From the NCBI GenBank assembly GCA_015680905.1, contig CM027378.1:82985501-83049500 (forward strand): a DNA stretch of 64,000 nucleotides, in the 5' to 3' direction. Of this stretch, positions 38,105 to 50,844 are shown one piece after another (the first letter of the stretch is position 1; each line of letters starts with the position of its first letter). Source of the stretch: Coptis chinensis (taxonomy: Eukaryota; Streptophyta; Magnoliopsida; Ranunculales; Ranunculaceae). Below the pieces are notes generated by a model, which was not told the DNA's origin, did not search any database, and saw nothing but the letters and a program-made list of their open reading frames with translations. The translations under genes and the position numbers were made by a program.

Positions 38105-38440
38105 ATATTTTTTTTGATAAGTGAGAATTTATTAAAATGAGAAAAATAGCAGTCAGAAAGAGTGATGGAGAAGATCACACCTTAGCTGTTACAAGGAGAA
38201 GAAAACAGTAGACAAGAAAGATACCCCCGTTTTTGACTTTTTGTTGTGTTTAGAATCGAAACAAAGAATTCCAGTTTGCGACAATCTGCTGAAATCGATA
38301 TCCTCGATTAATAGTTAGATCTCCAATCCAATACCAAGCGATAGGTATAATGTCAAAACCACTTTACTATGGTTGTACTGCTTGCCCTTGAAGATCAGAT
38401 TGTTGCCTGCATTCCATGTATACCAAAATATACATGGAAT
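38105..38440 (-). mobile_element. LINE 3'-end scrap
   Basis: On the minus strand the sequence reads broken pieces of the LINE C-terminus followed by LSCLLFSSPCNS and FSLIKK-like text and a short A-run at about 38108-38115, the usual end of plant LINE copies. Heavily 5' truncated. Confidence 0.5.
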
Positions 38441-38513
38441 ATTTATAGATTTTAGTTGTACATGTTATTATTGATCATTCTCAATGAGTTGAGTTGTTAT
38501 GACTAGGGCAGGA

Positions 38514-38706
38514 AACGGATCGGGTTCGGGTCGGAAATGGCTATATCCGAATTCGAATCAAACAGAAATCTTCAATCCAAACCTCGGATAACACTAAAAA
38601 TTATATCTGAACCCGAATTTAAACCCGACCTGAATAAATAAATAAAATCCGAACTATTTGGATTCGGGTTGGGTCGGATTCAGGTCAAACCCGACCCGAT
38701 TCCCTC
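38514..38706. mobile_element. Degenerate fold-back element with CGGGTTCGGGTCGG interior
   Basis: TAGGGCAGGAAACGGATCGG at the left is loosely complementary to CCCGACCCGATTCCCTCC at the right. The interior again consists of cgggtcgg / aacccgacc strings like the neighbouring hAT elements. Flanks ATGACT and ATGAGT might be a decayed duplication, so the superfamily is not secure. Confidence 0.5.
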
Positions 38707-39253
38707 CATGAGTGTACATACATATTTCAATTCTTATTAGTATATTTGTTTATTTTTTCTTCCAAACAATAAAGATAAGAAGATTGTAATGCTGATAATT
38801 ATACTTTATCAGTAATCAGGAGCCCACACAATCAAAAATATAATTATTCTACGTTGAAAAAGAATAAACGTACAGTGAATCAGGTCTATATAAAAAATAA
38901 CTACATAATATTACCAGACTATATATAAATTAATTATGTGGTAATATACCATAATACTTTGTATAAAATATATAAACAAATACAAGTATTATTTCTTTAG
39001 AAAAATGAAAATTAGAGAAGAAAAGAAAGAAATGAAGTAATGAACTACAGCAGATACGAAGTTGCATAATTAATCAACTGGTACAGTAGACAAGTGTAAA
39101 TACATACACCAATCGTATAGACCACACTAGCTCCAATACAGAGTACAGACGATTGTTGCATTGGCGCAGCTGCTACATCAACATGTTTAGCCGCAATTTT
39201 ATTATGGTAACTGAATTTTTCACATACGTTTTTGCCACTTCTACGGATTGTCA
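38707..39253. other. AT-rich intergenic
   Basis: Nothing recognised. Confidence 0.5.
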
Positions 39254-39261
39254 GTATATTG

Positions 39262-39659
39262 TAGTGGTGTGCATAAAACTGATCAAACCGAACCGGTCGG
39301 TTTTGGGTCGGTTATATTTATAAGTTGGTTGGGTTCGGTTATATATATTTGAAAACCGATAAAATTAGTTTGGTCGTTGGTTTAGTCTCAAATCCGACCC
39401 GAACCGACCCGCTACATATAATATATATTAAAAAATATATATTTAATTGATTTAATTTAAAAATATATGAAAACTGGTCGGTTCAGTTCGGGTATTGGTT
39501 CGGTTGGAAATTAGTTTGTTCAAAAAAAAAATATAAATGCAGGTGCCAACTAACAAAGTCGATAAAACCTTTAGGTGATGATACCAGAGGTTTAGGATTC
39601 GAATCCCGCCAGCATCAAAGAATAACTAATCTCAAATAACCGATCTGTGCACACCTCTA
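39262..39659. mobile_element. hAT-type miniature element (398 bp) with 8-bp duplication
   Basis: The left end TAGTGGTGTGCA and right end TGCACACCTCTA are inverted (one mismatch). The exact 8-bp duplication GTATATTG is at 39254-39261 and 39660-39667. The interior is rich in aaccgaaccggtcggttttgggtcgg. It includes GGATTCGAATCCC at 39595-39607, which resembles a tRNA-type B box. Confidence 0.88.
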
Positions 39660-39823
39660 GTATATTGGACATGAGGGTAGTTTTGTCCAATGCACTGAAA
39701 ATATTTAGATATGGTAAAAACGTCCGTGGAAAATTGTGTTCCTATTATTATTCCCATTTAGCGCAAAACTTTTCCATCTTTCGTTTTTTTGCTGACGACT
39801 AATGCTTCACGATTGGTTCACCC

Positions 39824-40719
39824 TAGGAATGTAAAAAAAAACCGTTGACCCATCATCCGGTAGGGTACCCGGTCTTCACCCGCCACCCAAATCCGCAATG
39901 ATCCGAAAACAGACCCGCCCCACCCCCCCCACTGTTTCTATACGGTCGGGCTATGGGTGTAGATTCTATGCTCAAACCCGACCCGTCAAGCAGCTTGACC
40001 CGTACCATGTCAAAAGTCGTTGACCCAACCCTGTTGACCAGCACAATTTTAAAACTCTAACTCTAATATTTTTGTATTTTGTTTATATTTTCTTTTAACT
40101 TTTGTAGGAATTTGGGAAATATGAACACAAACTTATGAGTTCAACATCAATTTCAAATATTCAAGTTTGAACATTGGGCAAATATCAAAAGTTCAAATTC
40201 AACTTTCGAATTTTTGAGAAGATGAATCATTCATCCTTGTATTAATTTCGATTTTTTTTAGTTTATATTTTATTGTTTTGTACTATAGATTCTTGCTCTT
40301 ATCTTCATTTTGTCATACTATGGAAAATAATTAATTTACAAATGGTAAATCACGAGAAAGAAGTTTCAAATTTACAGATATGGTTTTGGATTCAAGTTAA
40401 AGTTTTTTTCCTATTTTTGTTTATTTTTTATTGATTGATTCAATTTTTTTATTTATGTTGTGAATTGAAAATATATTACTTGCAGAATTAGAAAAAAAAA
40501 TTTGGGTGAAATTGGGTTAAAATGATAATTTCCATCCGACCCGCCCAAAACCCACCCCGTAAAGTTTCCACCAACAGGTAGGGTGATGGTCTTAAGACGA
40601 CACTTCAACGTACCGCCCGGGTCGGGGACCACTGGATTTGTATTCCCTAGACCCGCTCCGTCCCGACCCATCACTATTTGACCCGCAGTTGACCCGGCCC
40701 GCCCTGTATTCCACCCCTA
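39824..40719. mobile_element. hAT-type non-autonomous element (896 bp) with 8-bp duplication
   Basis: The exact duplication GTTCACCC is at 39816-39823 and 40720-40727. The ends are TAGGAATG at the left and CCACCCCTA at the right (complement TAGGGGTGG), an imperfect inverted pair. Sub-terminal tracts of gacccgcc / ggcgggtc strings flank an AT-rich middle without coding sequence. Confidence 0.82.
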
Positions 40720-42497
40720 GTTCACCCCCAAATATTTACGAAAACTCATTGTATTTTTAATACATAAGTACAGTACTGTTAACAACCAGTTTCAAATTAT
40801 CTACTGTGTGTACAAATATACTGTACATATTGTGAAACTTACGAAATTTTCTACTACAGTTCGTGAAAACTTCGGATCTAGCAATTTAACTATTGAAGCT
40901 CGTAATAATTGAGAATCATGTTTACTGATTTTATTTGCAGGCCAAATAAGTTAGACTGGAATACACTTTACGACTTTAATTAGACTCGCAAAATTGGTAA
41001 TGCTCTTGAATGAATAGTTTGAAGAAAGGTGTCCCGTTTAAATATCTAAGGTATGGTCGATTGAAGATCCGCAGGTGTTTGGTCTTAAAGTAGATACACA
41101 ACCGAAAGCTTTTCAAGCATACATGTGTCATTCACATCAAATTTCAACTATTAAAGATCATTCATTTTCAGGTACTAGTGCTTCACCTTTTCAAAAACTG
41201 GTGAACACCAATCAATCAATCAATATCTATATATATATATATACATTAAAGCGTATATATAGGTCTATTATATTAGAAGTATGTTTTTAACTCTCTTAAA
41301 ATTTCAATAATCAATTTTTATTAAAACGATAATGTCTCTTCTATTGAAAAAAAAATTCTAACACTTTTAATTAAAACATGAATTATTCTCCTATTATAAT
41401 AGAAATTCATCTCTTATTGAAAAAGAAAAATTTAACACTTCTAATTAAAACGGGAATTCTTCTCCTATTAAAAACGGAAATCCCCCCTCCAATTAAAAAA
41501 CGAGTTTTTAAAACTTAATTAAAATAATTTGTTGAGAAATTAAAACAGATTTTTAAGACTTGATTAAAACAATTTGTTATGAAATTAAAATGGGCTTGCA
41601 AATAAAACAGGAATCACGATTTGTTAAAAAAATTATGTATGTATAGTTATGATTGTTGAGCAAGCAGTTTTTAAAAGAATCGGTGCGTATGCACTGGTCT
41701 ACTTTCTAGTGGTTTATTATACTTTAATCTTTTACATGAGATTTGTATTAATTTATTTACTATGTTGCATTCTTAATTTTTATACAATATATAATATATA
41801 TTTTTTTTCAATTAATGATACACAGGGGTTTGGCAAACCGTGGATGCCTTAGTTGGTCCCACTTAAGGTTGCTTTCATCATTCAGAGACGTTGCACACTC
41901 ATCCCGCGCCACCAAATAGTTTCCAAGATATTCATATGTTAACCCTAATGAATGACAAATTAAATCTCTTTAATTTCATTTACATATTCATATGTTAATT
42001 AAGTATGTTATTGTATTTCTATTTCTATTATATATGCATGGTTGAGTGATTGATCAAGTCACTGTATTGAATTTACTTAGGAGATAGGTTATAGGGACAC
42101 ATGCTACTACTTACTAGAACACGTATCCAAACTCATGAACATCAAGTAATGAATTTATAAGTTTTAGATTAAGCTAATTTGTTGAGTATATAATCGATCT
42201 CCTAATTGGTTCAAACATTGTCACAAATTTCAAACCTTGCCAAATATAGGACCAATTATTAGTAAAAATAATAGTCCACAATTCTTAATTAATTTATTGA
42301 CTAATTGAATATTTTTTGTGAAAAATAAGAAAGTGGGTTGGAAATTGTATCTACTAAAAATTAGCCTAATTTAAAACTTAGACTGCCCTAGTGATCATGA
42401 GTTTGTTGTTTATGTGTTTTATTAATGCATGTCCCTATCCCTTCCATTTATTTTTATTTAAAAAAAAAATTGAATTTTCCATGTACGTTTGTGTTTT
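40720..42497. other. AT-rich intergenic with diffuse repeats
   Basis: Loose repeats of taattaaaacgggaattcttctcctatt occur at about 41290-41600. A short (TA)n run is near 41230. No gene recognised. Confidence 0.45.
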
Positions 42498-43138
42498 AGG
42501 GTTAATTTGAGATATCCCCTGTTTTCAAATTCATTAGATATACCCCCTTATTGCTCACTTCTGTTGGTCACCAAACAGAAAAAAAAAAAAAAACAATTTG
42601 ATGCCCTTTTTGCTATAAACCCTAATTCTATATTGACACATTCATCCGACACAATGACGTTGTGGATGATAATGATGCATGTCATGTATCATCATGATTT
42701 ATGACATGCATCATCCTCTTACACAATGATACATGACATATATCACGATGATACAAGACGTGTAACACGACGATACAAGATGTGTACCATCTGCCACGTC
42801 ACTGTGTCGGATAAATTTGTCAATTTTCTGTGTCAATATACGGTTGAGATTAGATCATGCATCTAATTTATTTTAGATCGACGGTCGAAATTAGATCTAA
42901 CCATTTTGGTAGTCTTCCACACGTGAACTAGTGCTGAAGAATAGGCTTAATTAAACTCTATGATAGTGTATGCACGTGGAAGGGCAAAAATGGCATCAAA
43001 TTGTTTTTTTTTTTTTTTTTTTTTTTATGTTTGGTGACCAACGGAAGTGAGCAATAGGGGGGGCATATCAAATGAATTTGAAAACATGGGGGTATCTCAA
43101 AAAAATATGCAAAACAGGGGGGTATCTCAATTAACCCT
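42498..43138. mobile_element. Fold-back element with nested inverted repeats (about 641 bp)
   Basis: GGGTTAATTTGAGATATCCC at the left pairs with the right end at 43119-43138. Pairing resumes through the segment containing TTGCTCACTTC and GGTCACCAAAC, followed by A-run and T-run on opposite sides. A second inner pair (TATTGACACA...ATCCGACACA around 42632-42656 and about 42800-42840) frames palindromic repeats of gatacatgac. The flanks share only TGTTTT, so the duplication is unclear. Confidence 0.72.
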
Positions 43139-43800
43139 TGTTTTAACACTTCCACTGATTTTCAAAGTTGATTGACACAAATACCCCTTCTGATTGTTGA
43201 ATTGGAAAAATATTCTCTTCTTCTTCTCAATTCCATAAATGAGAACCCAAAACTGTTAATACACAAACTGGGCTCATGCCCTCATTGATAAAACCACATG
43301 ACCACATCCCCTCCTCATTGGTATCTCTATATATACCCATAAAACTTTAAAGCAAAAAGCCTATTGAATCATGGGTTAAAAAAATATCAAAATCAAAATA
43401 AAAATTGTTATGGTTTTTGTAAAAACAACTTCCTATCCAAACTGGTCCTTGATTTTTGTCTCTAAAACCAGTGGGTATCTTTGGTTTGTTAATAGGTAAA
43501 TGAGTTCATTGTATGTTGTTGATAACTTAACCTTGTCTCAAATTAGGCCTCAATTGAAATGGTGAAGAAGTCCCTTCATGTTTAGTTGAATGCATCGTCC
43601 CCTTGTTATTAGAACAAATCCTAAAAAATCACTAGATGAGTGGGTGAGAAGATGTGAGATTCGGGTAGAGTAATGGTGTTAACATTGAATTTGAAGTTTG
43701 CCCACAACTTATTTTATCTCTTTTAACTTGCTTTTTGTTTTGGGTTTTTTTCCCTTTGAGAAGAAGATGACAAAACAAAGAAAAACCAAAGTGCATGAAA
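43139..43800. other. Left flank of the LINE; no gene recognised
   Basis: AT-rich, no recognised feature. Confidence 0.4.
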
Positions 43801-43804
43801 TTGT

Positions 43805-44296
43805 ATGAAGGATTTTGGAGAGTTTGAAAATAGGCGTGAAATTGTGGAATACCCTATGGAAGGTGCGTCTTATACATGGTCCGATAACAAAGAAAACCCA
43901 GTTATGTCGAAGCTTGGCAGATTTATCTCCTTGGTAGACTGGGACACACATTTTGGAGATGCGAGGCTGATTGCTTTGCCAAAGTTCACTTCGGATCATA
44001 GAGCTATTATGCTCGATTGTAACAAGGTGAATAGAAAACTGAAACCTTTTAGGTTCGAACTAATGTGGTTGGAGGATCCTTCTCTGGGTAAAAAAATAGA
44101 GGAGTGGTGGACATATTTTTCTCCTAATGGGAAACCTAGCTACGTGTGGTGGCTTAAGATTAAAAATCTTAAATCTAAGCTTAAAGTGTGGAACAAGGAA
44201 GTTTTCGGGAGAGTGGACAAGAAAATTGAATTCAAGATCTTGGGTATAGAGAATCTGGACAAGAAGGAAGAGAACTCTCCTCTGACGATGAGGTAG
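43805..44296 (+). pseudogene. LINE endonuclease C-terminal part
   Basis: Contains YTWSDNKENPVMSKLGRFI and the catalytic-end motif TSDHRAIML (SDH of APE-type endonucleases), then the linker to RT. It begins mid-domain and ends at a stop at 44294-44296; the following linker continues in another frame. Confidence 0.85.
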
Positions 44297-44421
44297 TTGA
44301 GAGGACTTACCCTAGAAACGATCTCCAAGAATTACTAAGGCTTGAGGAGATTAGCTGACGTCAAAAATCAAGATCTCAATTAGCAACTGATGGAGAGAAC
44401 AATACTAAGTTATTCCACAGA

Positions 44422-46000
44422 ATGGCGAATATGAGAAACCGGAGTAATAGTCTTGCTTCTTCGGTAATCGAGGGGAATGTTAGTCGAGACGGTGCACAGA
44501 TTAGGAAGCACATTGTGGATTTTTATACTGATCTCTACAAAAACCCACACCTCAAACGTCCGGACATTGATGGGCTGGTCTTTGATGAGTTAGATGAAAT
44601 CCAAAAAGAAGATTTGGAATCTGATTTCTCTGAAGAAGAAGTGTTTGGAGCACTTAAAGAACTAGGTGACGACAAAGCCCTGAGCCCTGATGGGTTGCCC
44701 ATGATAGTGTATAAAAAGTTTTGGAATATTTTCAAGGAGGATATGTTGGCGGCTATCAGAGAATTTCAAGATACCGGGTTCATGGACTGGCGAAATAACA
44801 CTACTTTCGTATCCTTAATTCCAAAAAAACAAGGTTTGCTAGCCTTGGGTGACTACAGGCTTATTAGCCTAATAGGGGGTATTTATAAAGTTCTATCTAT
44901 GGTGTTAGCTACAAGGTTAAAAGGCGTACTGCCTAAGCTTATTTCTAGCCATCAAGGAGCCTTTGTTAGAGGGCGTCAAATCCTTGATAGCGCACTCATT
45001 ACAAATGAATGTATCGACTCAAGAGTGTGCCAATGCAAAGTGGATATAACCAAGACATACGATCATGTTGATTAGCAGTTTTTGGTCTGAAGCGAATGGG
45101 TTTCGGTATGAAGTGGAGGAAATGGATAAAAACATGTGTGCCATGTGTGTCCACTGCGCACTTGTCGATTTTGGTAGATGGAGTGCCAGAAAGCAACTTT
45201 AAAGTACAACGGGGCCTTAGGCAAGGCGATCCAATGTCGCCATTTCTCTTTATTTTGGTAATGGAAGCTTTGGCTCGGCTAACTAATAAGGCAATGGACT
45301 TGGAGTTGCTAGAGGGATTTTCCATCGGCACTTTAAAGGTCGGTATTCTTCAGTTCGCAGATGACACTCTTTTCCTAACTGAGGCATCACCAGAATGCAT
45401 CTTCACTATAAAATCCATTCTCCTGTTGTTTGAAGCGGTCTCTGGACTGAAAATTAATCTTTCTAAGTCATCAATCATTAGTGTGGGATATGTCGACAAC
45501 ATAAGCAATTTGGCTGAGACATTGGGGTGCAAGGTAGATGTTCTCCCCTGTAAGTATCTAGGCATTCCTATAGGAGCAAAGTATAAAAATAGTGAAGTGT
45601 GGACCCGGTGGTGGAGTCCTTCCAAACCAAATTAGGTGGCTGGAAAAGAAAGCTTCTTTCTAAGAGTGCTCGGTTGACCCTTGTTATGAGTGTGTTGTCA
45701 AATCTCCCTTTATACTATTTGTCTTTGCTGACTATTCCCTCTTGTGTGGCTAAATGGCTAAAGAAAATTACGAGAGACTTCTTGTGGGGATCATGTGAAA
45801 AGAAAAGAAAGTTCCATCTGTTAGCTTGGGATAAGGTCTGTACATCTAAAAAGGAAGGAGGCTTAGGGCTACGAAAACTCAAACTTATTAAGCAAGCTTT
45901 ATTAGCCAAGTGGCTGTGGAGATATGGTACTGAAAGTGAAGCCTTATGGAGAAAGGTTATTATCAATAAATATGGTATAACAACCTTATTTTTCGTTCCC
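44422..46000 (+). pseudogene. LINE reverse transcriptase, interrupted
   Basis: Segments in three frames: FSEEEVFGALKELGDDKALSP (N-terminal finger region), FVSLIPKKQG, then after a stop at 45073 RGLRQGDPMSPFLFILVMEA and the catalytic FADDTLFL, then after a frameshift at about 45600 the thumb and connection (WDKVCTSKKEGGLGLRKL). The solo LTR begins inside this frame at 45976. Confidence 0.9.
45971..45975. repeat. Target duplication (left) of the solo LTR
   Basis: TATGG here and at 50942-50946. Removing the insert with one copy rejoins the LINE frame. Confidence 0.85.
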
Positions 46001-47167
46001 ATTTTTATTAAATATATATAAAATTAAATAATAATAATAAAATGTTAAAGATAAAGATAAAGATAGAAACATAAAAACGTGGGAAGTGGGATGAGTAGTT
46101 GCTGGAAATAAGGGATGGGGGTTTCAGGTGTTTTGGTTTTACCAAACACTCGTTCTTGTTTTTGGGGGGAGTTTTTTTAAAAGAAAAAGAAAACAAAAAG
46201 AGAAGATACGTGCTCTAAAAGGGAGAGAGAGAGAGAGCTTACGGTTGTGAGAGAGATAAAAGTCGGAGGGAGAAGACAACCTTCATATACACGCAACAGT
46301 GTGACTTTCGGTTTCGTTTCTTTTCGCTGGTTTTCGCTTTTCTGATCAATTCACAAGTGAGTAGTCTAAATCTTTTCTTTACAACTTATTTGATTGATGA
46401 GCATATAACTTCTTTTAGTTATTTACTTAATTTATTAATTGAAATTTTGGGATGAAAAATTATTAATTTGATCAATAGAGATAAATGGCATACTGAGTTA
46501 CTGACTCAAGGTTTACTTCTGCCATATCTAGATATTTATGGGTATGTTGTTGTACCCATGGGTGTTCTGTAGGCTATTGGTTGCTTTGAAGTATTTCATT
46601 ATATATGTGAGAAGTTTAGATTTCTTTTGTAAGGCTTCGACTATAGCTACTGTTGGAACTAGTAATGAATTGTATAAGTGGCAATGATTGATATGAATGC
46701 TATGCATGAGATGGCTACAGGTGCAAACCTTACCGAATACTCTTTCAATTAATGATATGTGATCATGAGTATAAATGATTTATTGATGTACATGCATTTT
46801 ATCCCGTTCCAGGAATTTATTCAATGTTGTCTCTTTGGTTTTGACACACCATATGGTAGAATGGCGCTGGTGAAGTCGTGAGTAATCATTCTACCAATTT
46901 CTTGTGGATTTTGAAATTTGAAATTTTGGGTTTACACATATCAATTGCCTTTACCTATATATGGTTCCTATCATACTGAAACGTGGATTGAGGTGGAGAT
47001 GGTATTTGAATCAATGAATATTGCTTAGTTGGTTTAATTGTTTGGGTTCATACATATATTGATTTCATGAAACTAAAAACTGGAACACTTATACTTACGT
47101 CCTGTTTTAGAGCTGATTTTTTTATACTTTAAGTTTAATTTAGATTTTCCTCTAAACACGAAAAAGT

Positions 47168-47850
47168 AAGGTCTGGAAGTCTGCTTTCCAACCCAATCAA
47201 ACTCGTTGCATTCCGAGGTTTGTGGATATGGTTATGGTGTTCAGAAGTTGGCACGTCAGAATTTTCTGACTGCAGAAATCCGGTCTGTGACTGGTTTAGA
47301 ATCGAGTTTTCACATAGTTAGGGACAGATTAAAAGTCTCGCCAAAACTTGACAAAAGTGAGTTTTCTGAGTCTTCTTTCCAGCCCAATTGGCCTCGTCAT
47401 GTTCCGAGGTCTGTGGAGATAGATATAAGGTCTGGAAGTTTGGTTGACAAAAAACAGTGCGTCAGAAATCAATTTCTACGCACTGTGTTCAAGTCCAGTT
47501 TAAAAAGAGTTAGGATGAGAGTTAGAATTTTTATAAAACATAAAAAAAATAAGATTTGGAAGTTTGATTTCTATTCCAATTGGCCTCATTGCATTCCGAG
47601 GCCCGTGGAATTAATTATGGTGTTTGGAAGTTTGATTGGCAGAAAACAGTGTCTTAGAAATCAGTTTATGCGTACTGTGTTTGAGCTTAGGTATCGAATA
47701 TTTAGAATGAGATTGAGTATTTTTGTAAAACATAAGAAAGTAAATTCTGTGTGTTAGCTTTTCAACGCAAAAAGCCTCAATGTATTTGGACACCTGTGGA
47801 AAGTGTTGTGTCATTCGGAAAATAGTCCGTCAGAAATCTAGTTTGCTGAA
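47168..47850. repeat. About 190-bp tandem repeat, four diverged copies, inside the solo LTR
   Basis: Units contain the motif ttccaacccaattggcctcg-like followed by gcattccgaggtctgtgg, then a cgtcagaaatcag-like tail. They start near 47168, 47358, 47550 and 47747. The 183-codon open frame here is a by-product of the repeats. Confidence 0.75.
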
Positions 47851-48589
47851 AAATTAGAATTTTTACCGTTTTCAACTTAAGTTTTCTTCTAGATGGGTTG
47901 AAGTTGGGACTTCGAGTTCTATATAAAAAAGTATATCTACATACCTTAGTTTCTAAATAATTAAGTTACATGTAATTTGGATGAATGTAGGAAAAACTAT
48001 AGCATTGACTATGTGGCTGATAAGAACTACGAAGGCTTGATTTCAATCTTGAAAGATTTGGATACGTAGGCAGCTTTGAGAAAAAGTGCAGCCACTACAC
48101 TATACTATATTATATATTATATATTATTTATTAGATATTGTGATAACTATATGTGCACAATGTTAGTACTTAATGGTGTACGTGATTGTGGGTGTTTAAA
48201 ATGTATTCACGAGACATTTAGCTAATATGTTATTCCTGATTGAACCTTTTGATATCTATGATTTATATAATTGATAATGAGATGAGTTGATTAATTATTG
48301 TGTTTGGAATCTTTAGTAATGATTCTATTGTTTGAGACGATATTTGTTTTGTAATGAAAATATTATAATAAATGAGAACTCTTGAGTGTTAAAAATCCGG
48401 TGTAAAAGTGTCCGATGAAAATTTAATGTGTTGCCCACATCTTTAGATCTCTCAATGCCTCTTTGATGAAAAGAAAAAAAATGAAATGTTTATGACTAAT
48501 GATGTCATGTGAAAATCTGCTTTAGAGAGAAACTAATGTATTCGCCTTGCGGGTTGGCTGTATTCCTTGAATGTACGGGAATGTATGTT

Positions 48590-48808
48590 GGTATTCCTTG
48601 AATGTGGCGGGAATGACCCAAGGTATTCATTGAATGTGCCATGAATGACCTGTTAGTGTTATGAAGGATATTTCTTGAATATGGCGGGAATGACCCAAGG
48701 TATTCATTGAATGTGTCATGAATGACCTGTTAGTGTTATGATGGGTATTCCTTGAATGTGGCGGGAATGACCCAAAGTATTAATTGAATGTGCCATGAAT
48801 GACCTGAT
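48590..48808. repeat. About 77-bp tandem repeat, three copies, inside the solo LTR
   Basis: Each unit starts ggtattccttgaatgtggcg and continues with a gaatgacccaaggtattcat-like and atgaatgacctgttag-like part. Copies are roughly 90% alike by eye. Confidence 0.85.
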
Positions 48809-49075
48809 ATTTTGTTATGCCCAAAAGAGGCTTTGTGTATGTGTATGGAAAGCCCAGAGATGGCTGTGACTCACAAGTTACGAGTTTACAAGATGAAAGT
48901 ATGTTTCCTAGAGGCGATATCCTGCTTGGGACATATGTCTTGTAGTAGTACTCGGTGTGAGTGAGGCACACAAATATGTTTGATTTGGCAAATGTGTGTA
49001 GTGCAAATCGTGGAGTAGGAACTAAAGGTTGGGATGTGTCTTTTAATGAATGAGTTAACGAGATAATTAATAATC

Positions 49076-49381
49076 AAAGTAAAATATTGATTTTACGTGT
49101 GCTGGAGTTATTGCATATGATGTATATGATTTCTTATGAGAAATGTTTATGTGGTTTGTGTGAGTTGATACTCACGAGGGATGAATGTACTCCTTGGTTG
49201 TGACTTTTTCCTCGTTCTCATAAGTAGACGAGTGATATTAAAGTAAAATATTGATTTTCCATGTGACTGAGTTATTGCATATGAATATTTATGTATTATG
49301 ATGTACATGATTTCTTACAAAGAAATGTATACGTGGTTTGTGTGAGTTGATACTCACGAGGGATGAATGTACTCCCTAGTG
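49076..49381. repeat. 164-bp tandem duplication inside the solo LTR
   Basis: Units begin aaagtaaaatattgatttt (49076 and 49240) and both end with gttgatactcacgagggatg followed by aatgtactcc. Confidence 0.85.
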
Positions 49382-49837
49382 GTGATATATTATGATATGA
49401 TGCATATAATTTCTTATGAAGGAATGTGAATATGGTTAGCGTGATATGATGGATATGGTGGTGTGATATGAATGTTAGTTAATATTTGTGATATATTATG
49501 ATATAATGGATATGGTGGTGTGACATGAATGTTAATATTGGCGATATATTATGCCAGATTATATATACCCATGATGGTTGCAATGAGAGTGAAATTGATG
49601 TATATTATAAATGATTACGTTTGGGAAATCTAACTTTGTTTTGTAGGAGGGTAGGACTTATTAACCTTTTATGCAGAGACGTTGTCCTACCCTAAGAAGA
49701 CGTGCTGGCTTAAAGGTAAGGTGTGTCAAATTCATATTTAATTAGGTTATCATATGTGCATTTACTAAGTGGAACGTAAGTGATATTTATGTTGTGAGTT
49801 ATTTTGGAAAGTGGAAATGATGAGTACTGTCATATGA

Positions 49838-50390
49838 GAGCATCTCTAGGTGGCTTTATATTTGGTCGCATCCTTCAAATTTGAAGGAATGCGTCGGAAT
49901 TTGCCGAAATTCCATCTCTAGGTGGTAGTATTTGTGGTCGCATCACCTGTTTGTTCGTATTTTTGTTCGCAAATTTGGCAATTTGGATGCGGATCTTGGG
50001 CGACATTAGTAATGTCGTAGCGCCATTGCAAATGTAAGCCTTTTTTTTTTTTGACTTTGACAAAGACCACGCGCCCTGGTAATCTTGTCGTAGCGCACTC
50101 CTAATGTCGCGTGGGTTACTTTTGGAATGGTTGCGCCACTCTTAATGTCGCGTCGGGGGTTGTTTTGGAATTAGACCACACGCCATTATTAATCGGGCGC
50201 TGACGATACCAATGGCAATGGCGATTAATCGTAATCGGGCGCCCAAGACTAATGGCGCGTGTGGTGGCCCCTACAATCAAATTTGCGGTCGAAATTTGCG
50301 ACCACCTAGAGTTGGTAGAAATTTGGGACCAGTTTCTGTGGTAGCATTCTTCAAATATGAAGAGTATGCTACCACCACCTAGAGATGCTC
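49838..50390. mobile_element. PIF/Harbinger-type miniature element (553 bp) nested in the solo LTR
   Basis: Perfect inverted ends GAGCATCTCTAGGTGG (left) and CCACCTAGAGATGCTC (right), with a 3-bp duplication TGA at 49835-49837 and 50391-50393. GAGCATCTC ends and a 3-bp TNA site fit Tourist/Harbinger elements. The interior has further inverted sub-repeats built on gcgccat/ggcgcgtgtgg and a T-run; no transposase. Confidence 0.83.
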
Positions 50391-50785
50391 TGAGATTCTT
50401 GGAATTGTATATTGGGGGTGAAATCTTACTTGGGAAGAAACTACATGCCGTTTTGAGAAAACGGAACTAACTTGTCTTCCAAGTTGAAATGATTGTAATA
50501 ATATATTCTTTTATTTGAAATATTAAACACATGGTTTTTATATTTAGTCTTACTCATACCAGCAAATTCAATTTGCTGACCCATGTTTGCTTTGTTTTGC
50601 AACGTGCGTGTGTTCTTGGAAACATAGATGATGGAGTGCAGTGGATGAGGACACGTGATTTGAAGTTGCTCTTGGAGTCTTCGGTTTAAGTTTTACGAAG
50701 TGTACGGTTTTGTTTTGGGAGACGGATGTAATAGAGTTGGTTAGTTTCTTTGTAGTTTAATAATGTGATGAAGAGTTGCTCCTTT

Positions 50786-50788
<3 letters not shown>

Positions 50789-50842
<54 letters not shown>
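50789..50842. repeat. (TA)n microsatellite
   Basis: An unbroken TA run of about 52 bases near the 3' end of the solo LTR. Confidence 0.9.

Positions 50843-50844
<2 letters not shown>

Noticed and set aside
47206-47757. 183-codon plus-strand open frame
   Set aside because: It lies wholly in the 190-bp tandem repeats of the solo LTR, its protein repeats with the DNA unit, and no family is recognised. It is a by-product of the repeat.
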